Part shown: positions 32,904 to 41,814 of the stretch, piece by piece
How positions within the stretch are numbered: position 1 is the first letter of the stretch
Layout of the letters: each line of letters begins with the position of its first letter
NCBI GenBank assembly: GCA_900751995.1
Contig: CAADTP010000046.1
Location: 1-64,000 of the forward strand
From: Lachnospiraceae bacterium
Lineage (GTDB): Bacteria > Bacillota > Clostridia > Lachnospirales > Lachnospiraceae
DNA length: 64,000 nucleotides
Direction: 5' to 3'
Translations under genes and position numbers: made by a program
Notes under the pieces: model-generated
Told to the model about the DNA's origin: nothing
The model's input: the letters and a program-made list of their open reading frames with translations, nothing else
Databases searched by the model: none

Positions 32904-33335
32904 ATGTGGGGATTTTTGTCAGCACTGATCTCAGGTGTACTGATGAGTATTCAAGGGGTATTTAACACAAATGTAACAAAACAGACCAGTCTGTGGGTTT
33001 CAACCGGCTGGGTACAGTTTTCTGCATTTCTGGTCTGTGTGGCAGCATGGTTTTTTACAGGCAGAGAAAGTATCGGCATGCTGTGGCAGGTAGAGGCTAA
33101 ATATAATTTACTCGGAGGAGTGATCGGTGCATTTATCACTATCACAGTGATCCGGAGTATGGGAAGTCTGGGGCCTGCGCGGGCGGTTATGCTTATTGTC
33201 ATTTCTCAGCTTGCGGTGGCTTATCTTATAGAATTGCTGGGGATTTTTGGTGTGGAAAGAGCAGATTTTCAGTGGAGAAAGCTGTTGGGAATGCTGATCT
33301 GTATTGCAGGTGTGGTTATTTTCAAATGGAAATAG
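32904..33335 (+). CDS. DUF606/YdcZ-type small DMT transporter
   Basis: This 143-residue integral membrane protein has about five helices, starting MWGFLSALISGVLMSIQGVFNT. It matches the single-repeat DUF606 (YdcZ) branch of the drug/metabolite transporter superfamily. Such proteins may act as dimers, exporting small organic ions; no substrate is predictable. The ATG follows TGGAGGGATTTTT. It is monocistronic between the nitrogenase-like cluster and comEA. No functional link with the cluster is evident. Confidence 0.85.
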   Translation: MWGFLSALISGVLMSIQGVFNTNVTKQTSLWVSTGWVQFSAFLVCVAAWFFTGRESIGMLWQVEAKYNLLGGVIGAFITITVIRSMGSLGPARAVMLIVISQLAVAYLIELLGIFGVERADFQWRKLLGMLICIAGVVIFKWK

Positions 33336-33346
33336 AAATAAAAGTA

Positions 33347-33375
33347 TTGTAATATTTGTAATACTTCGTTAAAAT
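33347..33375 (+). promoter_or_regulatory. Candidate promoter of the comEA/two-component region
   Basis: TTGTAA (33347-33352) and TAAAAT (33370-33375) are 17 nt apart, 70 nt before the chosen comEA start. Confidence 0.5.
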
Positions 33376-33445
33376 AAGGTATGGTTTTGCATGAGTAACG
33401 GGGCACCTGCCGCCACATCGGCGGAAAGGAGTGAACCGCCTACCT

Positions 33446-34273
33446 ATGAAAATAAGATCACATATCAGAAGTGTTCGGCTTGTTTTTTCCATATTTTTGT
33501 TACAGATCCTGGCAGGGCTGACAGGCTGTAAGGATGACGGAACAGAATTTATGGAGAAAGAACTGGTGCAGGAAGAAAGTACGGAAGCATCCGGAATGGA
33601 TGCAGAGCAGGAAGAACCGAAGGATACGGAAAGTGAAGTATCTGGGAAGGCATCCGCAGGGGCTGTGGCAGATATATCACAGAAGAAACAGAATGAGTCT
33701 GCGGAGGAACCGGCTCCGGAGGTTGAAAAACAGCTGCCGGAGATCTCAGACACCCCTCAGACCATTTATGTAGATATATGTGGAGCAGTGACCAGTCCGG
33801 GAGTCTATGAGCTTCCATATGGCAGCCGTGTTTTTCAGGCTATCGAGCAGGCCGGAGGATATCTTCCGGAAGCTGCGGCAAGCTATCTCAACCGTGCTAA
33901 GGGACTTTCCGATGGACAGCAGGTTTATGTGCCTACCCAGGCGGAGGTGGACAGCCAGCGGATCGCAGCTACCCAAGATGGATCGGAAGTCACAGCAGAA
34001 AACAGTACCGAAACGGCGAGCGGACAGAAATCCGCCGGAGAGGATTCCGGTGAAGCTGAGACTGCATCTTCCACAGAGCAGAAGATCGATCTGAACACCG
34101 CTGATGTATCCCAGCTTACTACTCTCACAGGTGTAGGGGAGTCCAAGGCCCTGGCGATCATCGCTTACAGGGAAGAGAACGGTCCCTTTACTTCAGCAGA
34201 GGATATCATGAATGTACCAGGCATCAAAGAAGGAACCTATGAGAAGATAAAGGATAAAATAGCAATAAAGTAA
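33446..34273 (+). CDS. comEA: ComEA-family DNA-binding lipoprotein
   Basis: This ~275-residue protein starts with a membrane signal ending in a lipobox-like LTGC, then a long Glu/Ser-rich linker (about residues 30-105). An SLBB domain follows (YVDICGAVTSPGVYELP...QQVYVPTQ), a second acidic linker, and a C-terminal helix-hairpin-helix pair (IDLNTADVSQLTTLTGVGESKALAIIAYRE). In naturally competent bacteria ComEA binds incoming DNA outside the membrane. The ATG choice is moderate: AAAGGAG lies 14 nt upstream and an in-frame GTG overlaps it. A two-component pair separates it from the ComEC gene. Confidence 0.88.
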   Translation: MKIRSHIRSVRLVFSIFLLQILAGLTGCKDDGTEFMEKELVQEESTEASGMDAEQEEPKDTESEVSGKASAGAVADISQKKQNESAEEPAPEVEKQLPEISDTPQTIYVDICGAVTSPGVYELPYGSRVFQAIEQAGGYLPEAAASYLNRAKGLSDGQQVYVPTQAEVDSQRIAATQDGSEVTAENSTETASGQKSAGEDSGEAETASSTEQKIDLNTADVSQLTTLTGVGESKALAIIAYREENGPFTSAEDIMNVPGIKEGTYEKIKDKIAIK

Positions 34274-34283
34274 GGAGCGCTAA

Positions 34284-34973
34284 ATGAGCAGGAAAGTATT
34301 GGTAGTAGATGATGAGAAACTGATTGTCAAGGGACTTCGCTTCAGTCTGGAGCAGGACGGAATGGAAGTGGACTGTGCCTATGACGGAGAGGAAGCACTG
34401 GAAAAAGCAAAAGCAGGAGAGTACGATATCATCCTTCTTGACCTGATGCTTCCCAAAATGGACGGTCTTGAGGTATGCCAGCAGATCCGTGAATTTTCCA
34501 ATGTTCCAATCATCATGCTTACAGCAAAAGGAGAAGATATGGATAAGATCCTGGGTCTGGAATACGGAGCTGATGATTATGTCACCAAGCCTTTCAATAT
34601 CCTGGAAGTCAAAGCCCGCATCAAGGCGATCATCCGCCGTGCAGGCAGCAAACAGGACAAGCAGGAGAAGGCCAAGACTGTGGAAGTCGGAGAACTGAAG
34701 CTGGACTGCGAAGGACGCCGCGTATTTATCTCCGGAAAAGAGATCAACCTCACAGCCAAGGAATTTGATGTGCTGGAACTGCTGGTATTCAATCCGAACA
34801 AGGTATACAGCAGAGAAAATCTTCTGAATATCGTATGGGGCTATGAATATCCGGGAGATGTCCGTACCGTAGATGTACATATCCGCCGCCTGAGAGAAAA
34901 GATCGAGGCCAATCCCAGTGAGCCGAAATATGTACACACCAAATGGGGTGTGGGCTACTATTTCCAGGCATAA
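34284..34973 (+). CDS. OmpR/PhoB-family response regulator (WalR/VicR-like)
   Basis: This 229-residue regulator has a receiver domain (phosphoacceptor Asp in IILLDLMLPKMDG, Lys in YVTKPFN) and a C-terminal winged helix (NLTAKEFDVLELLVFNPNKVYSRENLL, VDVHIRRLREKIE). It resembles WalR/VicR regulators that control cell-wall genes in Firmicutes, but this is by similarity only. The ATG follows AAGGAGCGCTAA, 10 nt after comEA, and the kinase gene follows directly. It probably controls itself or wall/competence genes. Confidence 0.93.
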   Translation: MSRKVLVVDDEKLIVKGLRFSLEQDGMEVDCAYDGEEALEKAKAGEYDIILLDLMLPKMDGLEVCQQIREFSNVPIIMLTAKGEDMDKILGLEYGADDYVTKPFNILEVKARIKAIIRRAGSKQDKQEKAKTVEVGELKLDCEGRRVFISGKEINLTAKEFDVLELLVFNPNKVYSRENLLNIVWGYEYPGDVRTVDVHIRRLREKIEANPSEPKYVHTKWGVGYYFQA

Positions 34974-34976
34974 CCT

Positions 34977-36407
34977 GTGAAGTTCAAAAAGAACGGCAAA
35001 TTTTTCAAAAGTCTCCGCTTTCGTATTCTGATCATCCTGATTATACTGGGAATCGTACCGAGTGTCATCGTAACGGAAATGGTCATTGCCAACTATGAAG
35101 ATCGTGCCATTGCCAACCGTGTGCAGAGCATGGAGAACATCTGTGACATCATGTGCGACCTGCTGATCAAGGAGAATTATCTGAATGACACCAGCTCTCA
35201 GACGGTGAACAGCAAGCTGGAATTACTGTCCAACAGCTATGGTGGCAGGATTCTCATTGTAGACAGGGATTTCAGGATCATCAAGGATACCTATGGCGTG
35301 GATGAGGGCAGGACTCTGGTTTCCCAGAAAGTATTGAACTGTTTTAAAGGAGAAGATGCCTACCAATATGATTCTGACAGCCAGAAGCTGATCCTGGCAG
35401 TTCCGGTAAAAAGTCCGGATGTAAAACAGGTGCAGGGTGCCATGATGATCATGGCATCTTCCAGTGAGGTGACAGCAACCATCCATGAACTGGAGCAGAA
35501 AGGGATTCTGATCATCGGTATCATTGTAGTGCTGGCCATTTTTCTGGGTTATATTCTTTCCACGATCCTGGTGAAGCCATTTGCCAGGGTAACGAAAGCA
35601 ATCGAGGACCTTACAGACGGATATCAGAATGAGGAGATCTCGGTACCGGATTATACAGAGACAGCTTTGATCACAGATGCATTTAACAAGATGCTTTCCA
35701 GAATGAAGACGTTGGATGAATCCAGACAGGAGTTTGTATCCAATGTGTCTCATGAGCTGAAGACACCTATGACTTCAATGAAGGTTCTGGCGGATTCGCT
35801 GGTAGGACAGCAGGGGGTTCCGGAGGAACTGTATCAGGAATTTCTTTCTGATATCACAGAAGAGATTGACAGAGAGAACAAGATCATCACCGATCTGCTC
35901 TCCCTGGTAAAAATGGACAAAAAAGCAGCCGATATGAATATCAGCAATATGAATATCAATGAGCTGCTGGAGAATATCCTGAAGCGTCTCCGTCCTATTG
36001 CAGATCAGAGAAGGATTGACCTGATCCTGGATTCGTTCCGACCGGTAACCGCAGATGTGGATGAGGTGAAATTTACCCTTGCCATCAGTAACCTGGTCGA
36101 AAATGGCATCAAATACAATGTAGATGAGGGATGGGTCCGCGTAACACTGGATGCGGATCATAAGGATTTCTATGTGACGGTTGCAGATTCCGGCCTGGGA
36201 ATACCGGAAGATTCCATTGAACGGATCTTTGAGCGTTTTTATCGTGTGGATAAATCCCATTCCAGAGAGATCGGCGGAACCGGTCTTGGACTTGCTATTA
36301 CAAGAAGTTCTATAGCCATGCATCATGGGATCATCAAGGTATCCAGCAAAGAGGGCGAGGGAACCACATTTACCGTGAAGATCCCGCTGTCCTATATCCC
36401 GTCCTAG
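34977..36407 (+). CDS. Sensor histidine kinase (WalK/VicK-like)
   Basis: This 476-residue membrane kinase starts at GTG, 3 nt after the regulator stop. It has an N-terminal helix, an extracellular sensor region (about residues 40-170), a second helix (ILIIGIIVVLAIFLGYIL), a HAMP domain, a HisKA domain with the phosphoacceptor His in FVSNVSHELKTPMTSM, and a HATPase domain (N box LVENGIKYN, G boxes DSGLGIPED and GGTGLGLAI). It pairs with the regulator upstream. The signal sensed is unknown. The next gene is an extracytoplasmic GerMN protein in the same run. Confidence 0.93.
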   Translation: MKFKKNGKFFKSLRFRILIILIILGIVPSVIVTEMVIANYEDRAIANRVQSMENICDIMCDLLIKENYLNDTSSQTVNSKLELLSNSYGGRILIVDRDFRIIKDTYGVDEGRTLVSQKVLNCFKGEDAYQYDSDSQKLILAVPVKSPDVKQVQGAMMIMASSSEVTATIHELEQKGILIIGIIVVLAIFLGYILSTILVKPFARVTKAIEDLTDGYQNEEISVPDYTETALITDAFNKMLSRMKTLDESRQEFVSNVSHELKTPMTSMKVLADSLVGQQGVPEELYQEFLSDITEEIDRENKIITDLLSLVKMDKKAADMNISNMNINELLENILKRLRPIADQRRIDLILDSFRPVTADVDEVKFTLAISNLVENGIKYNVDEGWVRVTLDADHKDFYVTVADSGLGIPEDSIERIFERFYRVDKSHSREIGGTGLGLAITRSSIAMHHGIIKVSSKEGEGTTFTVKIPLSYIPS

Positions 36408-36417
36408 GAGGTACAGC

Positions 36418-37374
36418 ATGAAAAAAACGATTTTGATCATCTGTGTGGCCGCTGCCTGCATCCTTTTTGGTCTGGTTGCTTTCATAGGTTTGTCGGGAAG
36501 AAATAAAAACGAAGAACAGCAGTATAGATTTTATTATATCAACAGCGATGAAACGAGACTGAAAGAAGAAAAATATACTCCGGAGAAGGAAACAACAGAA
36601 GTGATGCTGCGCAATTTTTCAGAGAGTCTGAATAACCGTGAGACCCGGGAAGACGGAATCTCACTTTTTCCGGATGGGGTAAAGATTTCTTCTTATTCTA
36701 TACAGGATGGAGTCCTGAACGTAGAATTCAATGAGGCCTATGATAAAATGTCACGTACCAGGGAACTTCTGGTGCGGGCAGGTATAGTGAAGATCTTTTT
36801 ACAGGTTCCAGGAGTAGATTCTGTGGAGATCTATGTGGGTAAAAAGCCGCTGACAGATACCAGAGGTGAAGAAGTGGGAGCCATGAACAACGACACCTTT
36901 GTGGAGTTTTCCGGATCCGATGGGGATGTGTACAGCTATGACACCTTTACTTTGTATTTCACAAATAAAAACGGAGATAAACTGGTAGCGGAACAGAGAA
37001 GTGTCCGCTACAGACGAAATCTTCCGAAGGCTACGGTGGTTCTGGAGCAGCTTGCAAGAGGTCCGCTGGAAAAAGGACATTATCCTACAATACCGGAGAA
37101 TTCAGAGGTACTTTCGCTGACGAGAGCAAACGGAATCTGCTATGTGGATTATAATTCCGTATTTCAGGATTATGCGCTGGATGTTTCGGAACAGATTGCC
37201 GTGTATTCGGTGGTAAATACGCTGATCGCGGCAACAGATGTGGACAAAGTTGAGATTTCCATCGAAGGAAACAAGGAAGTGACCTTTGGCCAGAATATGC
37301 AGCTTTATAAGTTCTATGAATGGAACGACAGCCTGCTGGCACACACAAAGGCTAAAAAAGAACAGGAAAAATAA
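36418..37374 (+). CDS. GerMN-domain protein (two repeats)
   Basis: This 318-residue protein has an N-terminal transmembrane helix (ILIICVAAACILFGLVAFIGL) and two GerMN-like repeats outside the membrane, about residues 50-155 and 175-300. Repeat signatures include DGVKISSYSIQDGVLNVEFN and GICYVDYNSVFQDY. GerM proteins are known for roles in spore cortex assembly and germination. This may be an extracytoplasmic partner of the adjacent sensor kinase. It follows the kinase by 10 nt (ATG after AGGAGGTACAGC). Confidence 0.85.
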   Translation: MKKTILIICVAAACILFGLVAFIGLSGRNKNEEQQYRFYYINSDETRLKEEKYTPEKETTEVMLRNFSESLNNRETREDGISLFPDGVKISSYSIQDGVLNVEFNEAYDKMSRTRELLVRAGIVKIFLQVPGVDSVEIYVGKKPLTDTRGEEVGAMNNDTFVEFSGSDGDVYSYDTFTLYFTNKNGDKLVAEQRSVRYRRNLPKATVVLEQLARGPLEKGHYPTIPENSEVLSLTRANGICYVDYNSVFQDYALDVSEQIAVYSVVNTLIAATDVDKVEISIEGNKEVTFGQNMQLYKFYEWNDSLLAHTKAKKEQEK

Positions 37375-37409
37375 AACATTTCAAAATATCAGAAAACGGG
37401 AGAACATTT

Positions 37410-39689
37410 ATGGCGAAAAGGCCGATGTGTCTTTTGTGTTTTCTTATAGTGCTGAGTCTTGGCGCACTGGAGCTTATGGGGATTCCTCTGATCAGGGGGA
37501 ATCCCCTTCCGTTAAATGTGCAGGAGCAGATCGAAGCGCACCCTGGTTCCATGATCTGCGGGGAGGTGGAACAGTATGAAAACACAGAATTTTCCCAGTC
37601 TGTTTATCTGAAAAAAACATATCTTATCCATCAGTCAAAAAAATTTCCAATTGAAAATGTAAGAATATTTCTCAAAAAAGAAGAAGATCTGAAACCGGGA
37701 ATGCGGATCCGGGTCAAGGGAACGCTGAAAAGAGTGGAAGGTCCTGCGAATCCGGGGGGCTTTGACAGCCAACACTTTTACGCCTGTCGTCATATTTATT
37801 ATTTTATGAAGAACGCTGTGCTCCAAAAGAAAACAGCAGTGTATTCCGGCTACAGGCAGCTCCTTTTGGAGATAAAAGAAAGCTGCAGACAGATCTTGAA
37901 GGAAGCAGCAGGAAAAGATGCACCTGTTTTTTGTGCCATGACGCTTGGAGACAAACAGGAACTGGATCCGGAAACACAGATGCGCTATCAGCTGGCCGGA
38001 ATCATACATATCCTTGCCATCAGCGGACTTCATATCAGTATTCTGGGAATGGGGCTTTACAACCTTCTAAAGAAGATGGGACTGGGAATCTGGCCTGCCG
38101 GGATTTTTTCTCTGGGAGTGATGCTGCAGTATGGGATCATGACCGGAGGGAGTGTTTCCACCATGCGGGCAGTAACTATGTTTTTGATCGCCATGGGAGC
38201 CAGGATCACCGGACGGATCTATGATATGATGAGTGCTCTTTCCGTAACTGCCATGATGATCCTTGTGGAATCTCCGGCCTATCTCCTGGACAGTGGATTT
38301 CTTCTGTCCTTTGGCTGTGTTCTGGGAATGGGGCTCGCTGCGGAAAAGATCTGTGCCCTTGCAGGAGCGGAGAAAAAATGGACAAAGGCACTGGTAAGTC
38401 CTATAGCTCTTCAGCTTGTGACTCTGCCGGTGATGCTGAAGTTTTTCGGAGAAGTCTCTATTGCCGGAGTTATCCTGAATCTGTTGGTGCTTCCAAGTGT
38501 GGGGGTAGTGCTGACTGGAGGAATGGCGGCGCTGCTTCTGGGAATTCTCAGTATTCCCGTGGCAAAACTGGTGCTCCTGCCGGCAAGGGTACTGCTGCTT
38601 TTTTATGAACATCTCTGCAGTCTGGCAGGAAGGTCAGGATGGAGTACCTGGATCGGAGGAGAGCCGGAAATATGGCAGATCCTGTTATATTATGGCTTTT
38701 TGATCACAGTTCTGTTTATGGGGCAGTATATAAAAGAACAGCTCCGGAAGAAAAAAGCAGTCTGTGAGGAAACGGAGCTAGCAGAGGAGCGGGCGGAAGC
38801 AGGTTGTTGGAAGCTATATGCTATCCGGATAACAGCCGGTATTTTTCTGGCAGTCGGAATCCTGATACTGGGATATCATCCAGCAGGAAGTCTGAAGGTG
38901 ATCTGCCTGGATGTAGGACAGGGGGACGGTATTCTTGTGGAGACCCCGGAGGATCATCATTTTCTGATTGACGGAGGAAGCAGCAGCCAGTCGGATCTTG
39001 GAAGATACTGCCTTTTGCCGGCATTGAAAAGTCAGGGGATTTCCTGGCTGGATGGGATTTTTATTTCCCATACAGATCAGGATCATATCAACGGTGTGAA
39101 GGAGCTTCTGGAATATATGGGAAAAGGTCTTACAACCATCCGGGCCGGATATCTGATCCTGCCTGCCTGGGCAGAAAGACCAGATGCATGGAGGGAGCTT
39201 GCAGAGGCAGCAAAAACAGCCGGAGTTAAGGTCGTGACAGCAGGAAAAGGGGATGAATTGCCTTGCGGCAAAGTATCTTTTTCTGTTCTGTGGCCGGAGA
39301 AAAATGCCACAGGAAAAGATGTGAATGAGGAAGCTATGGTGATGGAGCTGTCTTTTGGAGATTTTCAGATGCTTTTTACCGGAGATATCGGTGCAGATAC
39401 GGAGAAAAAGCTTCTGGCAGCCGGGGGGCTTGAGGATGTTGATTGTCTGAAGGTGGGACATCACGGTTCCCGTTATTCTACCACAGAAGCATTTCTTGAG
39501 AAAATAAAGCCGGAAGTGGCGATCATTTCCTGTTCTTCCACCAACACCTACGGACATCCGTCACCGGAAACCGTAGAGCGGCTTAAAGCGGCCGGAAGTC
39601 AGGTGGAATACACCATGAAAAACGGTGCTATTACCGTGGAAACAGATGGAAAGAAGCTTAAGATCGGAAGGTTCCGAAAAAACAGGTGA
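37410..39689 (+). CDS. comEC: ComEC/Rec2-family DNA internalisation protein
   Basis: This 759-residue membrane protein has an N-terminal OB-like extracellular region, a central competence domain with about ten helices (IIHILAISGLHISILG signature), and a C-terminal metallo-beta-lactamase-like domain with FISHTDQDH, LFTGDIG and LKVGHHGSRYST. ComEC forms the DNA uptake channel, and the MBL domain may degrade the second strand. All key MBL His/Asp residues appear kept. With ComEA upstream it suggests latent natural competence. A 35-nt gap separates it from the GerMN gene. Confidence 0.93.
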   Translation: MAKRPMCLLCFLIVLSLGALELMGIPLIRGNPLPLNVQEQIEAHPGSMICGEVEQYENTEFSQSVYLKKTYLIHQSKKFPIENVRIFLKKEEDLKPGMRIRVKGTLKRVEGPANPGGFDSQHFYACRHIYYFMKNAVLQKKTAVYSGYRQLLLEIKESCRQILKEAAGKDAPVFCAMTLGDKQELDPETQMRYQLAGIIHILAISGLHISILGMGLYNLLKKMGLGIWPAGIFSLGVMLQYGIMTGGSVSTMRAVTMFLIAMGARITGRIYDMMSALSVTAMMILVESPAYLLDSGFLLSFGCVLGMGLAAEKICALAGAEKKWTKALVSPIALQLVTLPVMLKFFGEVSIAGVILNLLVLPSVGVVLTGGMAALLLGILSIPVAKLVLLPARVLLLFYEHLCSLAGRSGWSTWIGGEPEIWQILLYYGFLITVLFMGQYIKEQLRKKKAVCEETELAEERAEAGCWKLYAIRITAGIFLAVGILILGYHPAGSLKVICLDVGQGDGILVETPEDHHFLIDGGSSSQSDLGRYCLLPALKSQGISWLDGIFISHTDQDHINGVKELLEYMGKGLTTIRAGYLILPAWAERPDAWRELAEAAKTAGVKVVTAGKGDELPCGKVSFSVLWPEKNATGKDVNEEAMVMELSFGDFQMLFTGDIGADTEKKLLAAGGLEDVDCLKVGHHGSRYSTTEAFLEKIKPEVAIISCSSTNTYGHPSPETVERLKAAGSQVEYTMKNGAITVETDGKKLKIGRFRKNR

Positions 39690-39778
39690 CTTTTGAACAC
39701 ACTTGTTGTAGAATAGACAGGGTTTGTGCAAAAACAAAGCACTGAAAATGTGCAATACAAGATAAGGAGTTTTTATTT

Positions 39779-41158
39779 ATGAAATATGATGTACTGATCG
39801 TAGGAGCAGGTCCCGGTGGAATCTTTGCGGCCTATGAACTGATGAATAATGATCCGGAGAAAAAGATCGCGGTTTTTGAAGCCGGTCATCCTCTGGAAAA
39901 AAGAAAATGTCCCATCGACGGAAAGAAAGTAAAATCCTGTATTCACTGCAAAACCTGTGCGATCATGAAGGGATTTGGCGGTGCAGGCGCTTTCTCCGAC
40001 GGAAAATACAATATCACCAATCAGTTTGGCGGAACTCTGTACCAGCATATCGGCAAGGATACAGCTACAGAGCTGATGGAATATGTAGATAAACTGAACC
40101 TGATGCATGGCGGTGAGGGAACCAAACTTTATTCTACCACAAACAGCGAGATCCGTAAGCTCTGCCTTCAGAACGGCCTGCATCTTCTGGATGCATCAGT
40201 CCGCCATCTGGGAACAGATATCAACTATGTGGTACTTCAGAACCTCTATGAAAAAATGAAAGACCATGTGGACTTCTATTTTGACGCATCTGTTGACAAA
40301 GTAGAAAAAACTGAAGACGGTTATGCAGTTTTTGTAGGAGATGAGCGTTACGAGGGAACTTACTGTATCATCTCCGCAGGACGAAGCGGAAGTAAATGGA
40401 TGGAGACGGTATGTACAGAGCTTAAGATCCCGACTCTTTCCAACCGTGTGGACATCGGAGTCCGTGTGGAGCTTCCGGCAGAGGTTTTCAGCCGTCTGAC
40501 AGATGAGCTTTATGAGAGCAAGATTGTTTACAGAACTGAGAAGTTTGAGGATATGGTCCGTACCTTCTGCATGAACCCGCGAGGTGTTGTCGTGAATGAA
40601 AATACCAACGGTATCATCACAGTAAACGGTCACAGCTACGAAGATCCGGCAAAGCATACCAACAATACAAACTTTGCCCTTCTGGTATCCAAGCATTTCT
40701 CAGAGCCGTTCCATGACAGCAACGGATACGGTGAGAGCATTGCAAGACTTTCCAATATGCTTGGCGGTGGTGTTATGGTACAGCGGTTTGGAGATCTGAT
40801 CCGCGGAAGACGAAGCACAAAAGCCCGTATTGAGGAAAGTTTCGTAACACCTACACTTTCTGCGACACCGGGAGATTTAAGTCTTGTTATGCCGAAACGT
40901 ATCCTGGATGGCATCATCGAGATGATCTATGCTCTGGATAAGATCGCACCGGGAACCGCGGATGACGATACTTTGCTTTATGGCGTGGAGGTTAAATTCT
41001 ACAACATGGAGGTTGAGATCGACGAAAATCTGGAAACCTGCCACAAGGGTCTCTTTGTTATCGGAGACTGCAGCGGCGTGACCCATTCTCTGTCCCATGC
41101 ATCTGCCAGCGGAGTCTACGTAGCCAGATACCTGGAGCAGGAGTATTTTAACAGATAA
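39779..41158 (+). CDS. FAD-dependent dehydrogenase (COG2509 type)
   Basis: This 459-residue flavoprotein begins with the FAD motif VGAGPGGIFAAYEL and has a Cys-rich segment CPIDGKKVKSCIHCKTCAIM followed by GFGGAGAFSDGKYN, typical of the COG2509 uncharacterised FAD-dependent dehydrogenases. The C-terminal FAD-binding motif is FVIGDCSGVTHSL. The Cys run could bind an Fe-S cluster or act in redox exchange. The reaction is unknown. Its stop codon lies inside the first arm of a 13-bp RNA hairpin. A terminator follows at 41222. Confidence 0.85.
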   Translation: MKYDVLIVGAGPGGIFAAYELMNNDPEKKIAVFEAGHPLEKRKCPIDGKKVKSCIHCKTCAIMKGFGGAGAFSDGKYNITNQFGGTLYQHIGKDTATELMEYVDKLNLMHGGEGTKLYSTTNSEIRKLCLQNGLHLLDASVRHLGTDINYVVLQNLYEKMKDHVDFYFDASVDKVEKTEDGYAVFVGDERYEGTYCIISAGRSGSKWMETVCTELKIPTLSNRVDIGVRVELPAEVFSRLTDELYESKIVYRTEKFEDMVRTFCMNPRGVVVNENTNGIITVNGHSYEDPAKHTNNTNFALLVSKHFSEPFHDSNGYGESIARLSNMLGGGVMVQRFGDLIRGRRSTKARIEESFVTPTLSATPGDLSLVMPKRILDGIIEMIYALDKIAPGTADDDTLLYGVEVKFYNMEVEIDENLETCHKGLFVIGDCSGVTHSLSHASASGVYVARYLEQEYFNR

Positions 41159-41213
41159 ACTGCAAAGCAGTTTATCTGTTATGAGCAAGTAGCGAAGCGG
41201 ATTGCGAATATCC
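41151..41213 (+). repeat. Dispersed structured element, copy B
   Basis: A perfect 13-bp hairpin ACAGATAAACTGC (41151-41163) / GCAGTTTATCTGT (41167-41179) is followed by a GTTATGAGCAAGTAGCGAAG segment and GCGGATTGCGAATATCC. The same segment follows a different-sequence hairpin at 20864-20930. The stop codon of the preceding gene lies in the first arm. Confidence 0.65.
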
Positions 41214-41221
41214 AGTGTAAG

Positions 41222-41269
41222 ACAGTCCTTTTCTGATATCAGGGTGATGACAGAAAGGGGCTGTTTTTT
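41222..41269 (+). terminator. Terminator after the FAD-dependent dehydrogenase gene
   Basis: A 14-bp stem with G-U pairs (ACAGTCCTTTTCTG / CAGAAAGGGGCTGT) precedes TTTTTTA. Confidence 0.8.
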
Positions 41270-41419
41270 ATGCAGGATGTGCATGAATATTGGAGAAAGT
41301 ATTCTGATAATAACTGACAGATACAGGGAGAAAACCGGTTACTGTTCACTGGTAATATTTCGCGAGGTGTTTTTGGTGAGCGAAGATCACAGAAAACCGT
41401 GAATCGTCTGACATCAATC

Positions 41420-41448
41420 TTGACAAATTTATGAGTTTGTGGTAAAAG
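41420..41448 (+). promoter_or_regulatory. Candidate promoter of the cobalamin-riboswitch operon
   Basis: TTGACA (41420-41425) and TAAAAG (41443-41448) are 17 nt apart. An extended -10 TGTTATAAT at 41482-41490 is an alternative, but it would start transcription at the very edge of the riboswitch. Confidence 0.5.
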
Positions 41449-41493
41449 TTAGATAACCAGGTAAAAGAAAATATGTGCAAATGTTATAATGAT

Positions 41494-41640
41494 AAGGTTG
41501 CATCCAGTCGGATGTGCAAAAGAGAATCCGGTGAGAATCCGGAACGATACCGTCACTGTGAAAGGGGAGTTGCTTTTATAACCACTGGGAGACCGGGAAG
41601 GGAAAGCAGCGTGGAACCAAGTCAGGAGAACTGCCTTATT
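41494..41640 (+). promoter_or_regulatory. Cobalamin riboswitch 1
   Basis: Conserved cobalamin aptamer blocks appear in order: GAATCCGGTGAGAATCCGG, CCGTCACTGTGAA, GGGAGTTGC, CCACTGGGAGACCGGGAAGG, and the B12 box AAGTCAGGAGAACTGCC (41619-41635). A hairpin GATTCG-cggttta-CGAATC (41652-41671, approximate) and a terminator-like hairpin at about 41737-41768 (AGCAG..CTGCT, T-run) follow and could be the expression platform. The full gap 41159-41814 holds the repeat element, a terminator, the promoter and this switch; no gene is seen in it. Confidence 0.92.
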
Positions 41641-41814
41641 GTGAGATTCAGGGATTCGCGGTTTACGAATCGGTATTCTCCATAACAATACAGAACTTCT
41701 TTTTATGTATTTGTATTGCGCAGAGAATCATGTGTGAGCAGGCGGCCGCAGAGAGCTGCTGCTTTTTTGTACATATCAGTATTCTGGAAATACATGAAAA
41801 GAGGACAATGAGAA

